This document shows, piece after piece, positions 1 to 11,842 of a DNA stretch of 64,000 nt (positions within the stretch are counted from its first letter, which is position 1; each line of letters opens with the position of its first letter). The stretch spans positions 34,248,799-34,312,798 of the forward strand of contig CM038728.1 of assembly GCA_021613375.1 (NCBI GenBank), written 5' to 3'. Made by a program: the position numbers and the translations under genes. The notes under the pieces are model-generated. The model worked only from the letters and a program-made list of their open reading frames with translations, was not told where the DNA came from and searched no databases. Origin of the DNA: Megaleporinus macrocephalus (lineage: Eukaryota; Chordata; Actinopteri; Characiformes; Anostomidae).

Positions 1-208
1 CAAAAGTTTGGGGACGCGAGCTGTTTCACGTGAGTCTTAATCGGTTTTAATCTCGACATGAGCGTCAGCTCGTCCTCGGGTTGCGGGGACTTCACTGATA
101 AAAGCTATTTTGAAACTAAACTAAGTTTCAGTACGTGCTCATATTAATAGCTCTGAGAACAAATCTGTCAAATCATACCAAAGAAGACGGGTTGATGAAC
201 ATGAACCC

Positions 209-1913
209 AGAGCATCAGCACAGAGCTGCACAGAGCAGCACAGAGCTGCACAGAGCTGCACAGAGCTGCACAGAGCTGCACAGAGCATCAGCACAGAGCT
301 GCACAGAGCATCAGCACAGAGCTGCACAGAGCTGCACAGAGCATCAGCACAGAGCTGCACAGAGCATCAGCACAGAGCTGCACAGAGCTGCACAGAGCAT
401 CAGCACAGAGCTGCACAGAGCTGCACAGAGCATCAGCACAGAGCTGCACAGAGCATCAGCACAGAGCATCAGCACAGAGCTGCACAGAGCATCAGCACAG
501 AGCTGCACAGAGCTGCACAGAGCATCAGCACAGAGCTGCACAGAGCTGCACAGAGCATCAGCACAGAGCTGCACAGAGCTGCACAGAGCAGCACAGAGCT
601 GCACAGAGCATCAGCACAGAGCTGCACAGAGCTGCACAGAGCTGCACAGAGCATCAGCACAGAGCTGCACAGAGCTGCACAGAGCTGCACAGAGCTGCAC
701 AGAGCATCAGCACAGAGCTGCACAGAGCATCAGCACAGAGCTGCACAGAGCAGCACAGAGCTGCACAGAGCATCAGCACAGAGCTGCACAGAGCATCAGC
801 ACAGAGCTGCACAGAGCAGCACAGAGCTGCACAGAGCTGCACAGAGCATCAGCACAGAACTGCACAGAGCATCAGCACAGAGCTGCACAGAGCATCAGCA
901 CAGAGCTGCACAGAGCAGCACAGAGCTGCACAGAGCTGCACAGAGCATCAGCACAGAGCTGCACAGAGCATCAGCACAGAGCTGCACAGAGCATCAGCAC
1001 AGAGCTGCACAGAGCATCATCACAGAGCTGCACAGAGCAGCACAGAGCATCAGCACAGAACTGCACAGAGCATCAGCACAGAGCTGCACAGAGCTGCACA
1101 GAGCATCAGCACAGAGCATCAGCACAGAGCTGCACAGAGCTGCACAGAGCTGCACAGAGCATCAGCACAGAGCTGCACAGAGCTGCACAGAGCTGCACAG
1201 AGCATCAGCACAGAACTGCACAGAGCAGCACAGAGCTGCACAGAGCTGCACAGAGCATCAGCACAGAACTGCACAGAGCTGCACAGAGCTGCACAGAGCA
1301 TCAGCACAGAGCTGCACAGAGCATCAGCACAGAGCTGCACAGAGCAGCACAGAGCTGCACAGAGCTGCACAGAGCAGCACAGAGCTGCACAGAGCATCAG
1401 CACAGAGCTGCACAGAGCATCAGCACAGAACTGCACAGAGCATCAGCACAGAGCTGCACAGAGCTGCACAGAGCTGCACAGAGCATCAGCACAGAGCAGC
1501 ACAGAGCATCAGCACAGAGCTGCACAGAGCAGCACAGAGCTGCACAGAGCTGCACAGAGCAGCACAGAGCTGCACAGAGCATCAGCACAGAGCTGCACAG
1601 AGCATCAGCACAGAACTGCACAGAGCATCAGCACAGAGCTGCACAGAGCTGCACAGAGCTGCACAGAGCATCAGCACAGAACTGCACAGAGCATCAGCAC
1701 AGAGCTGCACAGAGCTGCACAGAGCTGCACAGAGCTGCACAGAGCATCAGCACAGAGCTGCACAGAGCTGCACAGAGCATCAGCACAGAACTGCACAGAG
1801 CTGCACAGAGCTGCACAGAGCATCAGCACAGAGCTGCACAGAGCTGCACAGAGCATCAGCACAGAACTGCACAGAGCATCAGCACAGAACTGCACAGAGC
1901 TGCACAGAGCTGC
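209..1913. repeat. 10/13-bp minisatellite (array A)
   Basis: The array mixes three short units: AGAGCTGCAC (10 bp), AGAGCAGCAC (10 bp) and AGAGCATCAGCAC (13 bp). Rare AGAACTGCAC variants recur at intervals, which suggests higher-order copying. Every unit shifts the reading frame by one base and none contains a stop codon on the plus strand. A 593-codon open frame therefore runs through the array, but it only cycles through Gln-Ser-Cys-Thr-Glu-Leu-His-Arg-Ala residues. I read it as non-coding. Confidence 0.95.
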
Positions 1914-2189
1914 TAACTTTGTGTAAATGAAACTCAGAAATTAGTTTAGAAACATATTAAACAAATCACATGTTAGAGAACACCTGCTAGTAGGACTCTG
2001 ATGTGTGTAGGGCTGAACTGTGGACCATTAAACTGTTTGTTATTGTTTTTGTGTTCAGGATATTTGGGGTGGGTCTAAAATCATGGATGAATGACACATT
2101 GGAGCCATATGTAGCGTAAACCCCTCCCTCTAACACTACAACGCTATAAACACTAGACAGTGGCAGCAGTTCACACTACAATAAACATT
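1914..2189. other. Spacer between arrays A and B with a dispersed-repeat segment
   Basis: This is ordinary-complexity DNA with no open frame of note. Positions 2041-2086 resemble 15443-15488: both contain TTTTTGTGTTCAGGAT and then CTAAAATCATGG. This suggests two fragments of one dispersed repeat that I cannot name. Confidence 0.5.
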
Positions 2190-3675
2190 ACAGCTACAGG
2201 AACAGTCAGAACTACAGGAAGAGTCAGAACTACAGGAACAGTCACAGCTACAGGAACAGTCACTGCTACAGGAACAGTCACAGCTACAGGAACAGTCAGA
2301 ACTACAGGAAGAGTCAGAACTACAGGAACAGCCACAGCTACAGGAACAGTCAGAACTACAGGAACAGTCCCAGCTACAGGAACAGTCACTGCTACAGGAA
2401 CAGTCAGAACTACAGGAACAGTCCCAGCTACAGGAACAGTCAGAACTACAGGAACAGTCCCAGCTACAGGAACAGTCACTGCTACAGGAACAGTCACAGC
2501 TACAGGAACAGTCACAGCTACAGGAACAGCTACAGGAACAGTCACAGCTACAGGAACAGTCACAGGAACCGTCACAACTACAGGAACAGTCACAAATACA
2601 GAAACAGTCACAGGAGGAGTAACAACTACTTGAACAGTCACAGGAACAATCAAACTCAAGGAACAGTCACAGGAACAGTCACTGCTACAGGAACAGTCAC
2701 AACTACAGGAACAGTCACAACTACAGGAACAGTCACAGCTACAGGGACAGTCACAGGAACAGGAACAGTCACAGCTACAGGAATAGTCATAGGAACAGTC
2801 ACAGCTACAGGAATAGTCACAACTAAAGAAACAGTTACAGCTACAGGAATAGTCACAACTAAAGGAACAGTTACAGCTACAGGAACAGTCACAACTAAAG
2901 GAACAGTTACAGCTACAGGAACAGTCACAGCTACAGGAACGGTCACAGCTACAGGAACAGTCACAGCTACAGGAACAGTCACAGCTACAGGAACAGTCAC
3001 AGCTACAGAAACAGTCACAGCTACAGGAACAGTCACAGCTACAGGAACAGTCACAGCTACAGGAACAGTCAAAGCCACAGCAACAGTCACAGCCACAGGA
3101 ACAGTTACAACTAAAGGAACAGTCACAGGAACTGTCAAAAGAACAGTCAGAGCTACAGAAACAGCTAAAGGATCATTTACATGAACAGTCACAGCTACAA
3201 GAACAGTCATAGCCACAGGAGCAGTCACAGGAACAATCACAGCTACAGGAACAGCTACAGGAACAGTCACAGCTACAGGAACAGTGTCAGGAACAGTCAC
3301 AGCTACAGGAACAGGAACAGCTACAGGAACAGTCACAGCTACAGGAACAGGAACAGCTACAGGAACAGTCACAGCTACAGGAACAGTCACAGCTACAGGA
3401 ACAGTCACAGGAACAGTCACAGCTACAGGAACAGTCACAGCTACAGGAACAGTGTCAGGAACAGTCACAGCTACAGGAACAGTCACAGCTACAGGAACAG
3501 TCACAGCTACAGGAACAGTGTCAGGAACAGTCACAGCTACAGGAACAGTCACAGGAACTGTCACAGGAACAGTCACAGCTACAGGAACAGTCACAGCTAC
3601 AGGAACAGTGTCAGGAACAGTCACAGCTACAGGAACAGTCACAGCTACAGGAACAGTCACAGCTACAGGAACTGC
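2190..3675. repeat. 18-bp minisatellite (array B)
   Basis: The unit is close to GCTACAGGAACAGTCACA. Shortened 12-bp variants arise where GCTACA is skipped, and AACTA or GTGTCA substitutions occur in patches. The unit length is a multiple of three, so phased open frames appear on both strands (for example Thr-Val-Thr-Ala-Thr-Gly repeats on plus and Val-Pro-Val-Ala-Val-Thr on minus). Neither has a recognisable start context or non-repeat domain, so I do not call a gene. Confidence 0.95.
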
Positions 3676-4938
3676 TAAGCTGTACCACCCCACAACGGAA
3701 AACTCTCATTACTCGTCCAGTATCGCTTTTTCAAATTTGTATTTTTGCATCATATCATGTAATACTGATTTACAGTGTTAGTTTAGATCCAGGCTATACG
3801 GAGCAGCATGGAGAATTAACACACATACTCTGTTCTGTACAGATCATCCAGTAACATAACCCACAATTTACATTAGAACACCTCCTCCCACACAACTCCT
3901 CCCGCTCCATTCAGGCTTCACTCGACATCTAAGGGTCCTTAAGTCATTCCGAAGCTACCGGCTACCTCTGGAGTCTATTTGAATTCTCTCCCTGCGTACG
4001 GGTGCCTCGCAGATGCTCCAGCGCTTTAAAAGAACAAATGTGTCATCCCGCCTGGCTGTCACCGCCGCTGACACCTCCTCTGACCCGTGAGCTGATGTTT
4101 TGTCAGGAGCTGTTCGGCCTCTGGGTTTCTGCACACAGGTGTGTCGGCTCTGTCTCTGAACGTCCCTTAAACGTTCGCCACCGCCCCCTTCCCCTGCCAA
4201 ACCCCCCCAACCCGGGCCAAAAATTCTGCCCGCTCACAGCAGGGGGCAGCAGAGACCCCCCCCCACAGAGCCCCTCAATCTCTTCACTCTATAGGGGTCC
4301 CTGTTCTTCTAGCTGCTATTAGTCACCATCCACAGCTAATGACCGAGAGATTGAAGCGCAGACCATAGCAGACCCCACACTGAGATACTGGTAAACAGCC
4401 TTTTGCTTTTGATATCGGTTGTAAAAACAGAGCGGAATGAAGGCAGACCCTCTTTTTTTAGATGCTTTTAAAGCCGTTTGTTTACCATATACAAACGTAG
4501 CCTACATGGGAGCTAGCGTGCGAGGATGCTAATGGCTAATGAGCTGCAAGGATCAGTGCTGCCACACCAACAATGCAAGAAAACCAAGTGCTTTAGAAGC
4601 GCTTTAGCAGCTGCTGCCCTAAAGTTTATGCACAAACGCCGCAATTAGAAACAAACTGCCCCCAAATACCACACTGCTTTAAATACTGCCATGACGACGT
4701 GGACTCAGGAAGACTTTCCAGGCACCAGGTTAAAAGATTAAGATTCAGAACTGTACACAGTCACATATCAACAGTGTCCAGAAACACTGCTGACCTCTCT
4801 GTATCAGAAATGGACTGACGCTCAGTGGAAATGTGTATTGTAAATTATGGATGTCTTATGAAATGGACCATCCAGATTGTTTAAAGTTTAAATTTCTAAA
4901 TCCAGCATCTGTCCTGCTGGGGTTGTGGGGTTGGGGAG
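3676..4938. other. Non-repetitive DNA, no gene seen
   Basis: This is mixed-composition sequence. The only open frames are about 70-105 codons and lack family features. A C-rich stretch lies near 4185-4265. I see no transposon ends or tandem repeats. Confidence 0.5.
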
Positions 4939-5050
4939 ATCAATCAATCAATAAATCAATCAATCAATCAATCACTCAACCTTTATTGAAGCTTGGATGT
5001 ACATTAAGGGGAAACCCTCATTTTCAATGTAGCCGAGCATTCACATGAAC
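4939..5050. repeat. (TCAA)n microsatellite with possible retroposon tail
   Basis: About ten TCAA-type tetranucleotides (4939-4978) are followed by CCTTTATTGAAGC and about 60 bp of ordinary sequence. A tetranucleotide run next to a CCTTTATT block is common at 3' tails of fish retroposons. I cannot name the family, and the tail assignment is inference. Confidence 0.55.
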
Positions 5051-5264
5051 AGGGATTGACAAAGAAAATAAAAACAAGATTTAATCATTATAAATTAAAA
5101 CAATCTGAGAAGAAAGTAACTAATGTACATTAAATGAAAAATTTAAAAATAACAGTGAACATAAAGGTAGAAATAATAATAACATTATAATAAGTTAAAA
5201 TTTAATTAATAAGAAATTAAGATAAAAAGAGGGTAAAAAAAGTAAAATAAATAAAACAAGACGT

Positions 5265-5323
<59 letters not shown>

Positions 5324-5432
5324 TAAATAACATTAAAATAAAATAAGATGAAACAATAATACAAAACTAATTCAAATAGTCAAATAAAATAACAAGGAAA
5401 AATAAAACAAGACAAAAAAATTAAGGATACGT
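5051..5432. repeat. A-rich low-complexity DNA with (AAT)n microsatellite
   Basis: The block is strongly A/T-rich. A nearly pure ATA/AAT trinucleotide run spans about 5265-5320, and A-rich simple sequence lies on both sides. There is no coding potential. Confidence 0.85.
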
Positions 5433-5652
5433 AACCTCCTATTATGTTATGGGTCAATTTGGCCCGTCTATACTTTAAACTGTTTGAAATATTGTTTGGA
5501 ATCACTGAAGAAAATGTTTATTAAATAGCTATTAAAATTGTAAACATACAAGATGTTCTCATAATCTTTATTTCTAAATCTTCAGAGAGTTTATAAGAAT
5601 TTAAAATTATTTTTATTGCTTTGACTCATTTTTTTAACATGATAGGAGGGTT
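5433..5652. mobile_element. TTAA-type (piggyBac-like) MITE
   Basis: The left end reads AACCTCCTATTATG (5433-5446). The right end reads CATGATAGGAGGGTT (5638-5652), which is its near-perfect inverted complement. TTAA directly overlaps the right end (5651-5654), and the left end abuts the related GTAA. The roughly 220-bp body is AT-rich, includes GGGTCAATTTGGCCC, and has no open frame. Short length, terminal inverted repeats and TTAA context fit a piggyBac-type non-autonomous element. No transposase is present to confirm the superfamily. Confidence 0.65.
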
Positions 5653-5789
5653 AAGTAAAACAGGTACAGGCTGTTTGAAGGTGGTTAGATATTAAAAGTT
5701 TAAAATGATTGAGTGACAGTGAGCTGAGTTTTAGTGTTTCCTGTAGTTACTGTAGCTAAAAGCAGATTTTCCCAGTTTAGTAAAAACTC

Positions 5790-6155
5790 TTGGTACCTGG
5801 CAGCTGATCCAACCACTAGAGCACTGGAGAACAAATGGGGCCTTCTAGACTCTGTCTTCTTCAGAGACATCCTGGATTATTTCAACATGATCAATACTGA
5901 GAAACAGCATGGCTTCATAACCAGTGAGGGCAGGTGATGGACTGACCTGCATGCTGTCCAGAACTGTCTTCAACTGAGCACCTGATTGGGAACACCTGTA
6001 CACCTCCCAAGGTTTCTTCCTCCAGTCTGAGGGAGGTGTTCTTGCCACTGTTGCCTCTGGTTTGCTTACTGGATATATGTTGTAACTGTAACTGTTTTTA
6101 AAACTCTGTAAAGCTGCTTTGAGACAACGTTGTTGTAAAAAGTGCTATTGACCAT
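5790..6155 (+). mobile_element. LINE/SINE 3'-tail-like fragment
   Basis: The segment contains CCCAAGGTTTCTTCCTCCAG, then TTCTTGCCACTGTTGCCTC and GTAAAGCTGCTTTGAGACA, and ends near AAAAAGTGCTAT. This order is typical of the 3' untranslated tail of fish L2-type LINEs and of SINEs that borrow it. The assignment is from memory of the family and the family name is uncertain. The part upstream of about 5990 is less certain. Confidence 0.55.
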
Positions 6156-6164
6156 TAGAACTGG

Positions 6165-6725
6165 AGAAGTGTAGCCTGGATTTTGGCCGAGGAACACCGA
6201 TGGTGGGTTCAGAATTTGGGACCAGCACCATGAATCCATGCACCCAACTTGCCCTGGGTCAGCAGTCCAGGCTGGTGGAGGTGGTGTAAAGGTATTGGGA
6301 ATGTTTTCTTTGCACATCTTGGGTCCAATCAATCGTTGGCCACAATTTACCGTCTTCACACGGCTACTTTTATAGCGGTGGGCACCATGTCAGAAGGCTT
6401 TCACGGACAGGACAATGAGTTTAGTGTTCTATTTCAGAATCTGAAACCAGTGGAGCTCCTTGGGGACGTGGTAAAACGGGAGATTCGCAGAAGCAGGATC
6501 TGAATCCAATAGACCTCCTTTGGGATGCGGTAGAACGGGAGCTTCGCAAGAGCACCTGAAAAGTCTGCAATCGTGTCAACGTGAGCCAGAGTCTCACAGG
6601 AACACATTTCCAACATCTTGTGCAATCCTTGCCACGACGAATCAAATAGTGGGCAAACTCGAGCCCGGCGTGTGGATCGCCGGTGATAAGTTGGGCAAGA
6701 AGGTGAACCTAACAGGTTTTTAGTA
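6165..6725 (+). mobile_element. Degenerate Tc1-type transposon remnant
   Basis: Conceptual translation gives fragments of the C-terminal half of a Tc1-type DDE transposase. There is a QDNEF-like stretch near 6410, then two versions of the third catalytic motif. The first is degenerate (KPVELLGDVVKREIRRS, about 6445-6495). The second is closer to consensus (DLNPIDLLWDAVERELR, about 6500-6550). They are 59 bp apart and look like a small internal duplication. The frame is broken several times. The 3' side ends in GGTGAACCTAACAGG, resembling this family's terminal sequence. Confidence 0.7.
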
Positions 6726-7234
6726 GACAAGGTGAGCTTCTGGAAATATCTACAGTGGTGCTGCAAAGTGAAGCCTTGCTGGGAAGTTCCAGTGAAGCTC
6801 ATGCTCTTTTGCTCAGTATTTGTGTTGTACGTGTCACCTGCGCGCTCGGCCGGGAGGGGGGTGATCCAGACCCTCGCTGATTGTGTGTGGCTGTGCAGCC
6901 GAGGGGCCTGTGCTGTGTGATTGCCTCTCCGTGGCTCAGAGGGGGAGAAAATGAGCTTGAGCCGGACTCCACCGCTCCACGCTGCCCATCTATTCAGACT
7001 GAAGCACAGCTCTGACCCCCCCAGCTGATTTCTAATGGATTTCAGGAGTCACCAGCAAACACACAGCTGGGGTCCAAACAAACTCATCAGTATGCTCACC
7101 CCTCACCATCTCTCTCTCTCTCTCACTCTTTCTGTATCTCTTCTTTTCTATCATATGTCTTTTCTAACGTAGGTTCAAGCATTTGTATGTATACAGAACC
7201 AGAGGACTTAGAACACATGTGGCTAAACGGCTGT
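6726..7234. other. Non-repetitive DNA, no gene seen
   Basis: This is GC-moderate sequence with a short (TC)n run near 7111-7130. No reliable open frame or mobile-element end was found. Confidence 0.45.
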
Positions 7235-7445
7235 ACACTTAAAAAAAGGGTTCTTCGAAGGTTCTTCAGCTAAAAAAGTGGGGTCTATTTTTATTGGATT
7301 CTCAGACTGATGGAGAATGTGTTGTGTATGGTTCTATAGAGCATCAAAAAGAGTTCTGCTAATGGCCCACATGGAACATTAGTGCTATATGGAGCCATAT
7401 ATTCTCCATCAGTCTGAAGAACCACACACAGATGCTCTATTTGAG
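7235..7445. mobile_element. MITE-like element with internal inverted repeat
   Basis: CAGACTGATGGAGAATGT (7303-7320) is inverted as ATATTCTCCATCAGTCTG (7399-7416), matching 17 of 18 positions. GGGTTCTTCGAAGGTTCTTC (7248-7267) lies outside it, and GGTTCTATAGAGCATC (7330-7345) and GATGCTCTATTTGAGC (7431-7446) add further partial symmetry. The fold-back structure and the repeated GGTTCT motifs fit a short non-autonomous DNA element. I cannot give its exact ends or superfamily. Confidence 0.6.
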
Positions 7446-7970
7446 CATGAAATGTTTCTATATTAAAGCTATTGTATCAAATAGAACTATTCCTCTTACA
7501 GCACTGTTCATGAGTTTGTCACCTCTGTTCATCATCAATTCATTTTTTTTACACTTTCCTACAAAGTTTAAGAACCTAAAGAATCCTACAGAATATCAGA
7601 ATCATTGTATAGTAGGAACTGCATGATGTTTTTAATTAAAAGTTCAAATTCAAGCTGACGGTGACTATTCGATAATAACGTCATGAATAAAACCACAGGA
7701 GAAAGAAGTGCTTAGCAACAAGTATATCTGTGATATAGCCAAGGTTCCACAGATAGGAGATATGGACACTGCAATCTTGTATCCTACTTAGGCGCACCCT
7801 AGACGGACTTGCTCAGACACTCGCCTGCAATGGAGGTCCAAAAAGATTTAGAGTGGCATAACTAACCAACTCTTAACTAACAAGTAACATAACTAACAAG
7901 TCTTGTAGTCTTCAGGAAACTGGAGATAACAACGTTCAGTGTCTGAATCTTTTTATATCTGCAGAGAAAT
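7446..7970. other. Unassigned DNA with a dispersed-repeat fragment at 7775-7870
   Basis: ATCCTACTTAGGCGCACC and the following CGCCTGCAATGGAGGTCC resemble the reverse complement of 13815-13880. This indicates two inverted fragments of one dispersed repeat, about 6 kb apart. The remainder is AT-rich with no gene. Confidence 0.45.
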
Positions 7971-9146
7971 GGTTAGTATGGTGGTGTAGTGGTTAGTACG
8001 GTGGTGTAGTGGTCAGTATGGTGGTGTAGTGGTTAGTATGGTGGTGTAGTGGTTAGTATGGTGGTGTAGTGGTTAGTACGATGGTGTAGTGGTTAGTAAG
8101 GTGGTGTAGTGGTTAGTATGGTGGTGTAGTGGTTAGTATGGTGGTGTAGTGGTCAGTACGGTGGTGTAGTGGTCAGTACGGTGGTGTAGTGGTTAGTACG
8201 GTGGTGGAGTGGTCAGTACGGTGGTGTAGTGGTTAGTACCATGGTGTAGTGGTTAGTACGGTGGTAGAGTGGTTAGTGCGGTGGTGTAGTGGTTAGTGCG
8301 GTGGTGGAGTGGTTAGTACGGTGGTGTAGTGGTTAGTACGGTGGTATAGTGGTTAGTACGGTAGTGTAGTGGTTAGTACGGTGGAGTAGTGGTTAGTACG
8401 GTGGTGTAGTGGTCAGTACGGTGGTGTAGTGGTTAGTACGGTGGAGTAGTGGTTAGTACGGTGGTGTAGTGGTCAGTACGGTGGTGTAGTGGTTAGTACG
8501 GTGGTGTAGTGGTTAGTACGATGGTGTAATGGTTAGTACGGTGGTATAGTGGTCAGTACGGTGGTGTAGTGGTCAGTACAGTGGTGTAGTGGTTAGTACG
8601 GTGGTGTAGTGGTTAGTACGATGGTGTAGTGGTTAGTACGGTGGTATAGTGGTTAGTACGGTGGTGTAGTGGTTAGTACGGTGGAGTAGTGGTTAGTACG
8701 GTGGTGTAGTGGTCAGTACGGTGGTGTAGTGGTTAGTACGGTGGTGTAGTGGTTAGTACGGTGGTGTAGTGTTTAGTACGGTGGTGTAGTGGTTAGTATG
8801 GTGGTGTAGTGGTCAGTATGGTGGTGTAGTGGTTAGTATGGTGGTGTAGTGGTTAGTATGGTGGTGTAGTAGTTAGTACGGTGGTGTAGTGGTTAGTATG
8901 GTGGTGTAGTGGTTAGTATGGTGGTGTAGTGGTTAGTATGGTGGTGTAGTGGTTAGTATGGTGGTGTAGTAGTTAGTATGGTGGTGTAGTGGTTAGTATG
9001 GTGGTGTAGTGGTTAGTATGGTGGTATAGTGGCTAGTACGGTGGTGTAGTGGTTAGTATGGTGGTGTAGTGGTTAGTACGGTGGTGTAGTGGTCAGTATG
9101 GTGGTGTAGTGGTTAGTACGATGGAGTAGTGGTTAGTACGGTGGTG
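7971..9146. repeat. 20-bp minisatellite (array C)
   Basis: About 59 tandem copies of GGTGGTGTAGTGGTTAGTAC, with frequent TAC/TAT and GTTAG/GTCAG changes. The period holds strictly at 20 bp across the array. The plus strand is G/T-rich with almost no C. The core TGGTGTAGTGG fits the A-box consensus of tRNA genes. The array runs into GTGCCCCGTGACCCGAC at its right edge. The same unit forms array G at 26050-27700. Confidence 0.95.
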
Positions 9147-9653
9147 CCCCGTGACCCGACTATAAAGTGGAAAATATTATATAAATAATTATGGATGGTA
9201 TTAATTGGTATGGATCCTTTAAGCCATGTGGCGATTCTTTCAATTTTGGAGAGATCTTTTGAACTTGTACATCTTACTTACAGAAAAATTGAACTTTACA
9301 GAACCATACATTGCTTATGTAGGAGGAATAACTAGACGATTAGAAGCTACTCTGTTTCTATAGGGTTTACGCTGAAGCAGATGGTTAAACAAAACAGAAA
9401 GTGGATTTAAATCATGCTAAAGAGGCAGAATATGCCCTCAGAGCTCAGTGGAAGTTCTCATCAGTCTCTGTCTGTTCAGATACTCTGGGTGTTCTTCATG
9501 TCGGGAGAGCTGCCTATGTACATTTTTTATTTGGGCCCCCGAGGAATTCAACAACTTACAGATTAAATGACTTAATGTATATGTAAATATGAATGTCCTA
9601 ATCAATCATTTCTTTATGTTCCTCAAATTTATTCTGTAGCTCTGAAACACATA
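9147..9653. other. Flank of array C, possible SINE-like tail
   Basis: CCCCGTGACCCGACTATAAA followed by AATAATTATGGATGG looks like the tail end of a fish SINE or related dispersed repeat whose head may have seeded array C. Downstream sequence (9200-9650) is ordinary and has no gene. Confidence 0.4.
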
Positions 9654-10552
9654 TCACAATACCTACATCTAGAGTTATACATTAAACCTAATAAGAAACT
9701 ATACTCAGTTTATATACAATACCTACATTTAGAGTTATACATTAAACCTAATAAGAAACTATACTCAGTTTATATACAATACCTACATTTAGAGTTATAC
9801 ATTCAACCTAATGAGAAACTGTAACTCAGTTTATATACAATACCAACATTTAGAGTTATACATTCAACCTAATGAGAAACTGTAACTCAGTTTATATACA
9901 ATACCTACATTTAGAGTTATACATTCGACCTAATGAGAAACTGTAACTCAGTTTATATACAATACCAACATTTAGAGTTATACATTAAACCTAATGAGAA
10001 ACTATACTCAGTTTATATACAATACCTACATTTAGAGTTTTACATTCGACCTAATGAGAAACTGTAACTCAGTTTATATCACAATACCTACATTTAGAGT
10101 TATACATTAAACCTAATGAGAAACTGTAACTCAGTTTATATACAATACCTACATTTAGAGTTTTACATTCAACCTAATGAGAAACTGTAACTCAGTTTAT
10201 ATCACAATACCTACAGTTAGAGTTATACATTAAACCTAATGAGAAACTATACTCAGTTTATATCACAATACCTACATTTAGAGTTATACATTCAACCTAA
10301 TGAGAAACTGTAACTCAGTTTATATACAATACCTACATTTAGAGCTATACATTCAACCTAATGAGAAACTATAACTCAGTTTATATACAATACCTACATT
10401 TAGAGTTATACATTCAACCTAATGAGAAACTGTAACTCAGTTTATATACAATACCTACATTTAGAGTTATACATTCAACCTAATGAGAAACTGTAACTCA
10501 GTTTATATATCACAATACCTACATTTAGAGTTATACATTTAACCTGATCTGA
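9654..10552. repeat. 61-bp tandem repeat (array D)
   Basis: About 14-15 copies of a 59-64-bp unit. Anchors are CTACATTTAGAGTTATACAT and GAGAAACTGTAACTCAG, then TTTATATACAATAC. Variants (ATTAAACC/ATTCAACC, TATACAA/TATCACAA, CTATACTC/CTGTAACTC) alternate between copies. Stops occur in every frame, so there is no coding potential. Confidence 0.95.
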
Positions 10553-11842
10553 AACTCTAGTAATTGGACTGCACAAGTGTTTGTTTGGAGCTTCCTGTGC
10601 TCCGCTGCCAAGCTTTCTAGCTGAGTTGTTCTAGCTAATATGTTGTCAGGTTGGAAATGCAAATGTACAGCGGTGTAAGAGAGGAAGAGGAGTGTGAGAG
10701 GAAGAGGAGTGTGAGAGGAAGAGGAGTGTGAGAGGAAGCTTGCGTATAGCTGAGTTTCTCGTAATGGGTGTAGATGCCATTAGGCCTGTGGAGCCCATTA
10801 AGCGGACAGCTAAGGAAAGTGTGCACCACCTGAACCCTCTAAGGTTCTGTTGGAATGCTGTACATGTTCTTATGTGTCCGTCTCAGTATTATTCGAACTT
10901 TGTCACTGATATGCTGGGTATTTTTTCAGATGGCACAGTGCCAGGACGAGGGCAGTTGTTAAAATGCCAGGGCTAACAGGCTGGAGCGTAAAAGCCTTTG
11001 AGGATTTGCTGCCTGCTTTTTGCACATTCAACACATTTTCACACGTCACTACATATGCAACGAGGCACGGTGATTCAGAGAGCGAGCTGGAGTCCCTTTT
11101 ATTATCTTGGATATATTTGCACCCATGATGTATTTATTATTATAGATTATGATCCTGCTACCTTTAAAGATGCTATAGAATGTGTTTATTCAGGGTTTAA
11201 CTTATTCCCTGATGTTCTACATAGAAGGTGTGTGTGATTTTGGTCACCTAGATGTGGTTCTACACCATTTACAATTTATAATCTACACCATTTATAATTT
11301 GCTCCTAGAATGAAACACTGGTCTCTCTTTTTTGATGAGATTGTGAATATTTAGATGAGCTCTGCTCTGATTGGCTGGTTTACAACAATGATCACACAGT
11401 AGCAACATAGGCCAAATAAAATGAGTCTTCGTGCAAATAAGCTCCGCCCTCATACTATTTAGTTAGGTATGCTGGTTACTTGGAGCTGCTAACGTTACTT
11501 ATACTAGCTACTCACTTTCATCTGAACATCAAACACAAAGTAGATGAAAGGTGTCTCTGTGAAACTTTCAGTTTAAGATGATCTGCTTCAACCAGCACAC
11601 AGTGATCCACTCACACAGCATGGCTGCTACTTCCAGTCACTGTTGGAGGTTGTGGTGCTAATAAAGGTGGAGCTGCTCGTCTCTTCAGTCTCTTCAGTGT
11701 TGAACGCTGAGCTGAAGCTGCTCCATGGTGTCCGAGTGTTGGAGAAACTGTCCGGAGTGAAACGTACAGACTGCAGAGTTAAAGTTGTTCAGGATTCTGT
11801 TAAAGATGTTGGAAGTTCAGCAGCTGGTTTTGGGAATTCTCC
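10553..11842. other. Mostly unique DNA, no gene seen
   Basis: A minor tandem GAAGAGGAGTGTGAGAG repeat (about three copies) lies at 10680-10736. A short duplication of CTACACCATTTA lies at 11260-11300. Open frames here are under 95 codons with no recognisable domain. CTGCTCTGATTGGCTGG near 11360 carries a single CCAAT-type motif. Confidence 0.45.

Noticed and set aside
135..1916. 593-codon open frame of Gln-Ser-Cys-Thr-Glu-Leu-His repeats
   Set aside because: The 10- and 13-bp units have no stop on this strand, and each shifts the frame by one base, so openness is automatic. No non-repeat domain is present.
2656..3693. 345-codon Val-Pro-Val-Ala-Val-Thr frame, elastin- or silk-like at first glance
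   Set aside because: 18-bp tandem DNA open on both strands. No signal peptide, no unique termini, and mixed deletions.
7971..9146. CRISPR-like regularly spaced repeats
   Set aside because: Units are head-to-tail with no unique spacers, and the window is vertebrate.
7971..9146. Array of functional tRNA genes
   Set aside because: Only an A-box-like core is present. There is no B-box, acceptor stem or anticodon arm within 20 bp.
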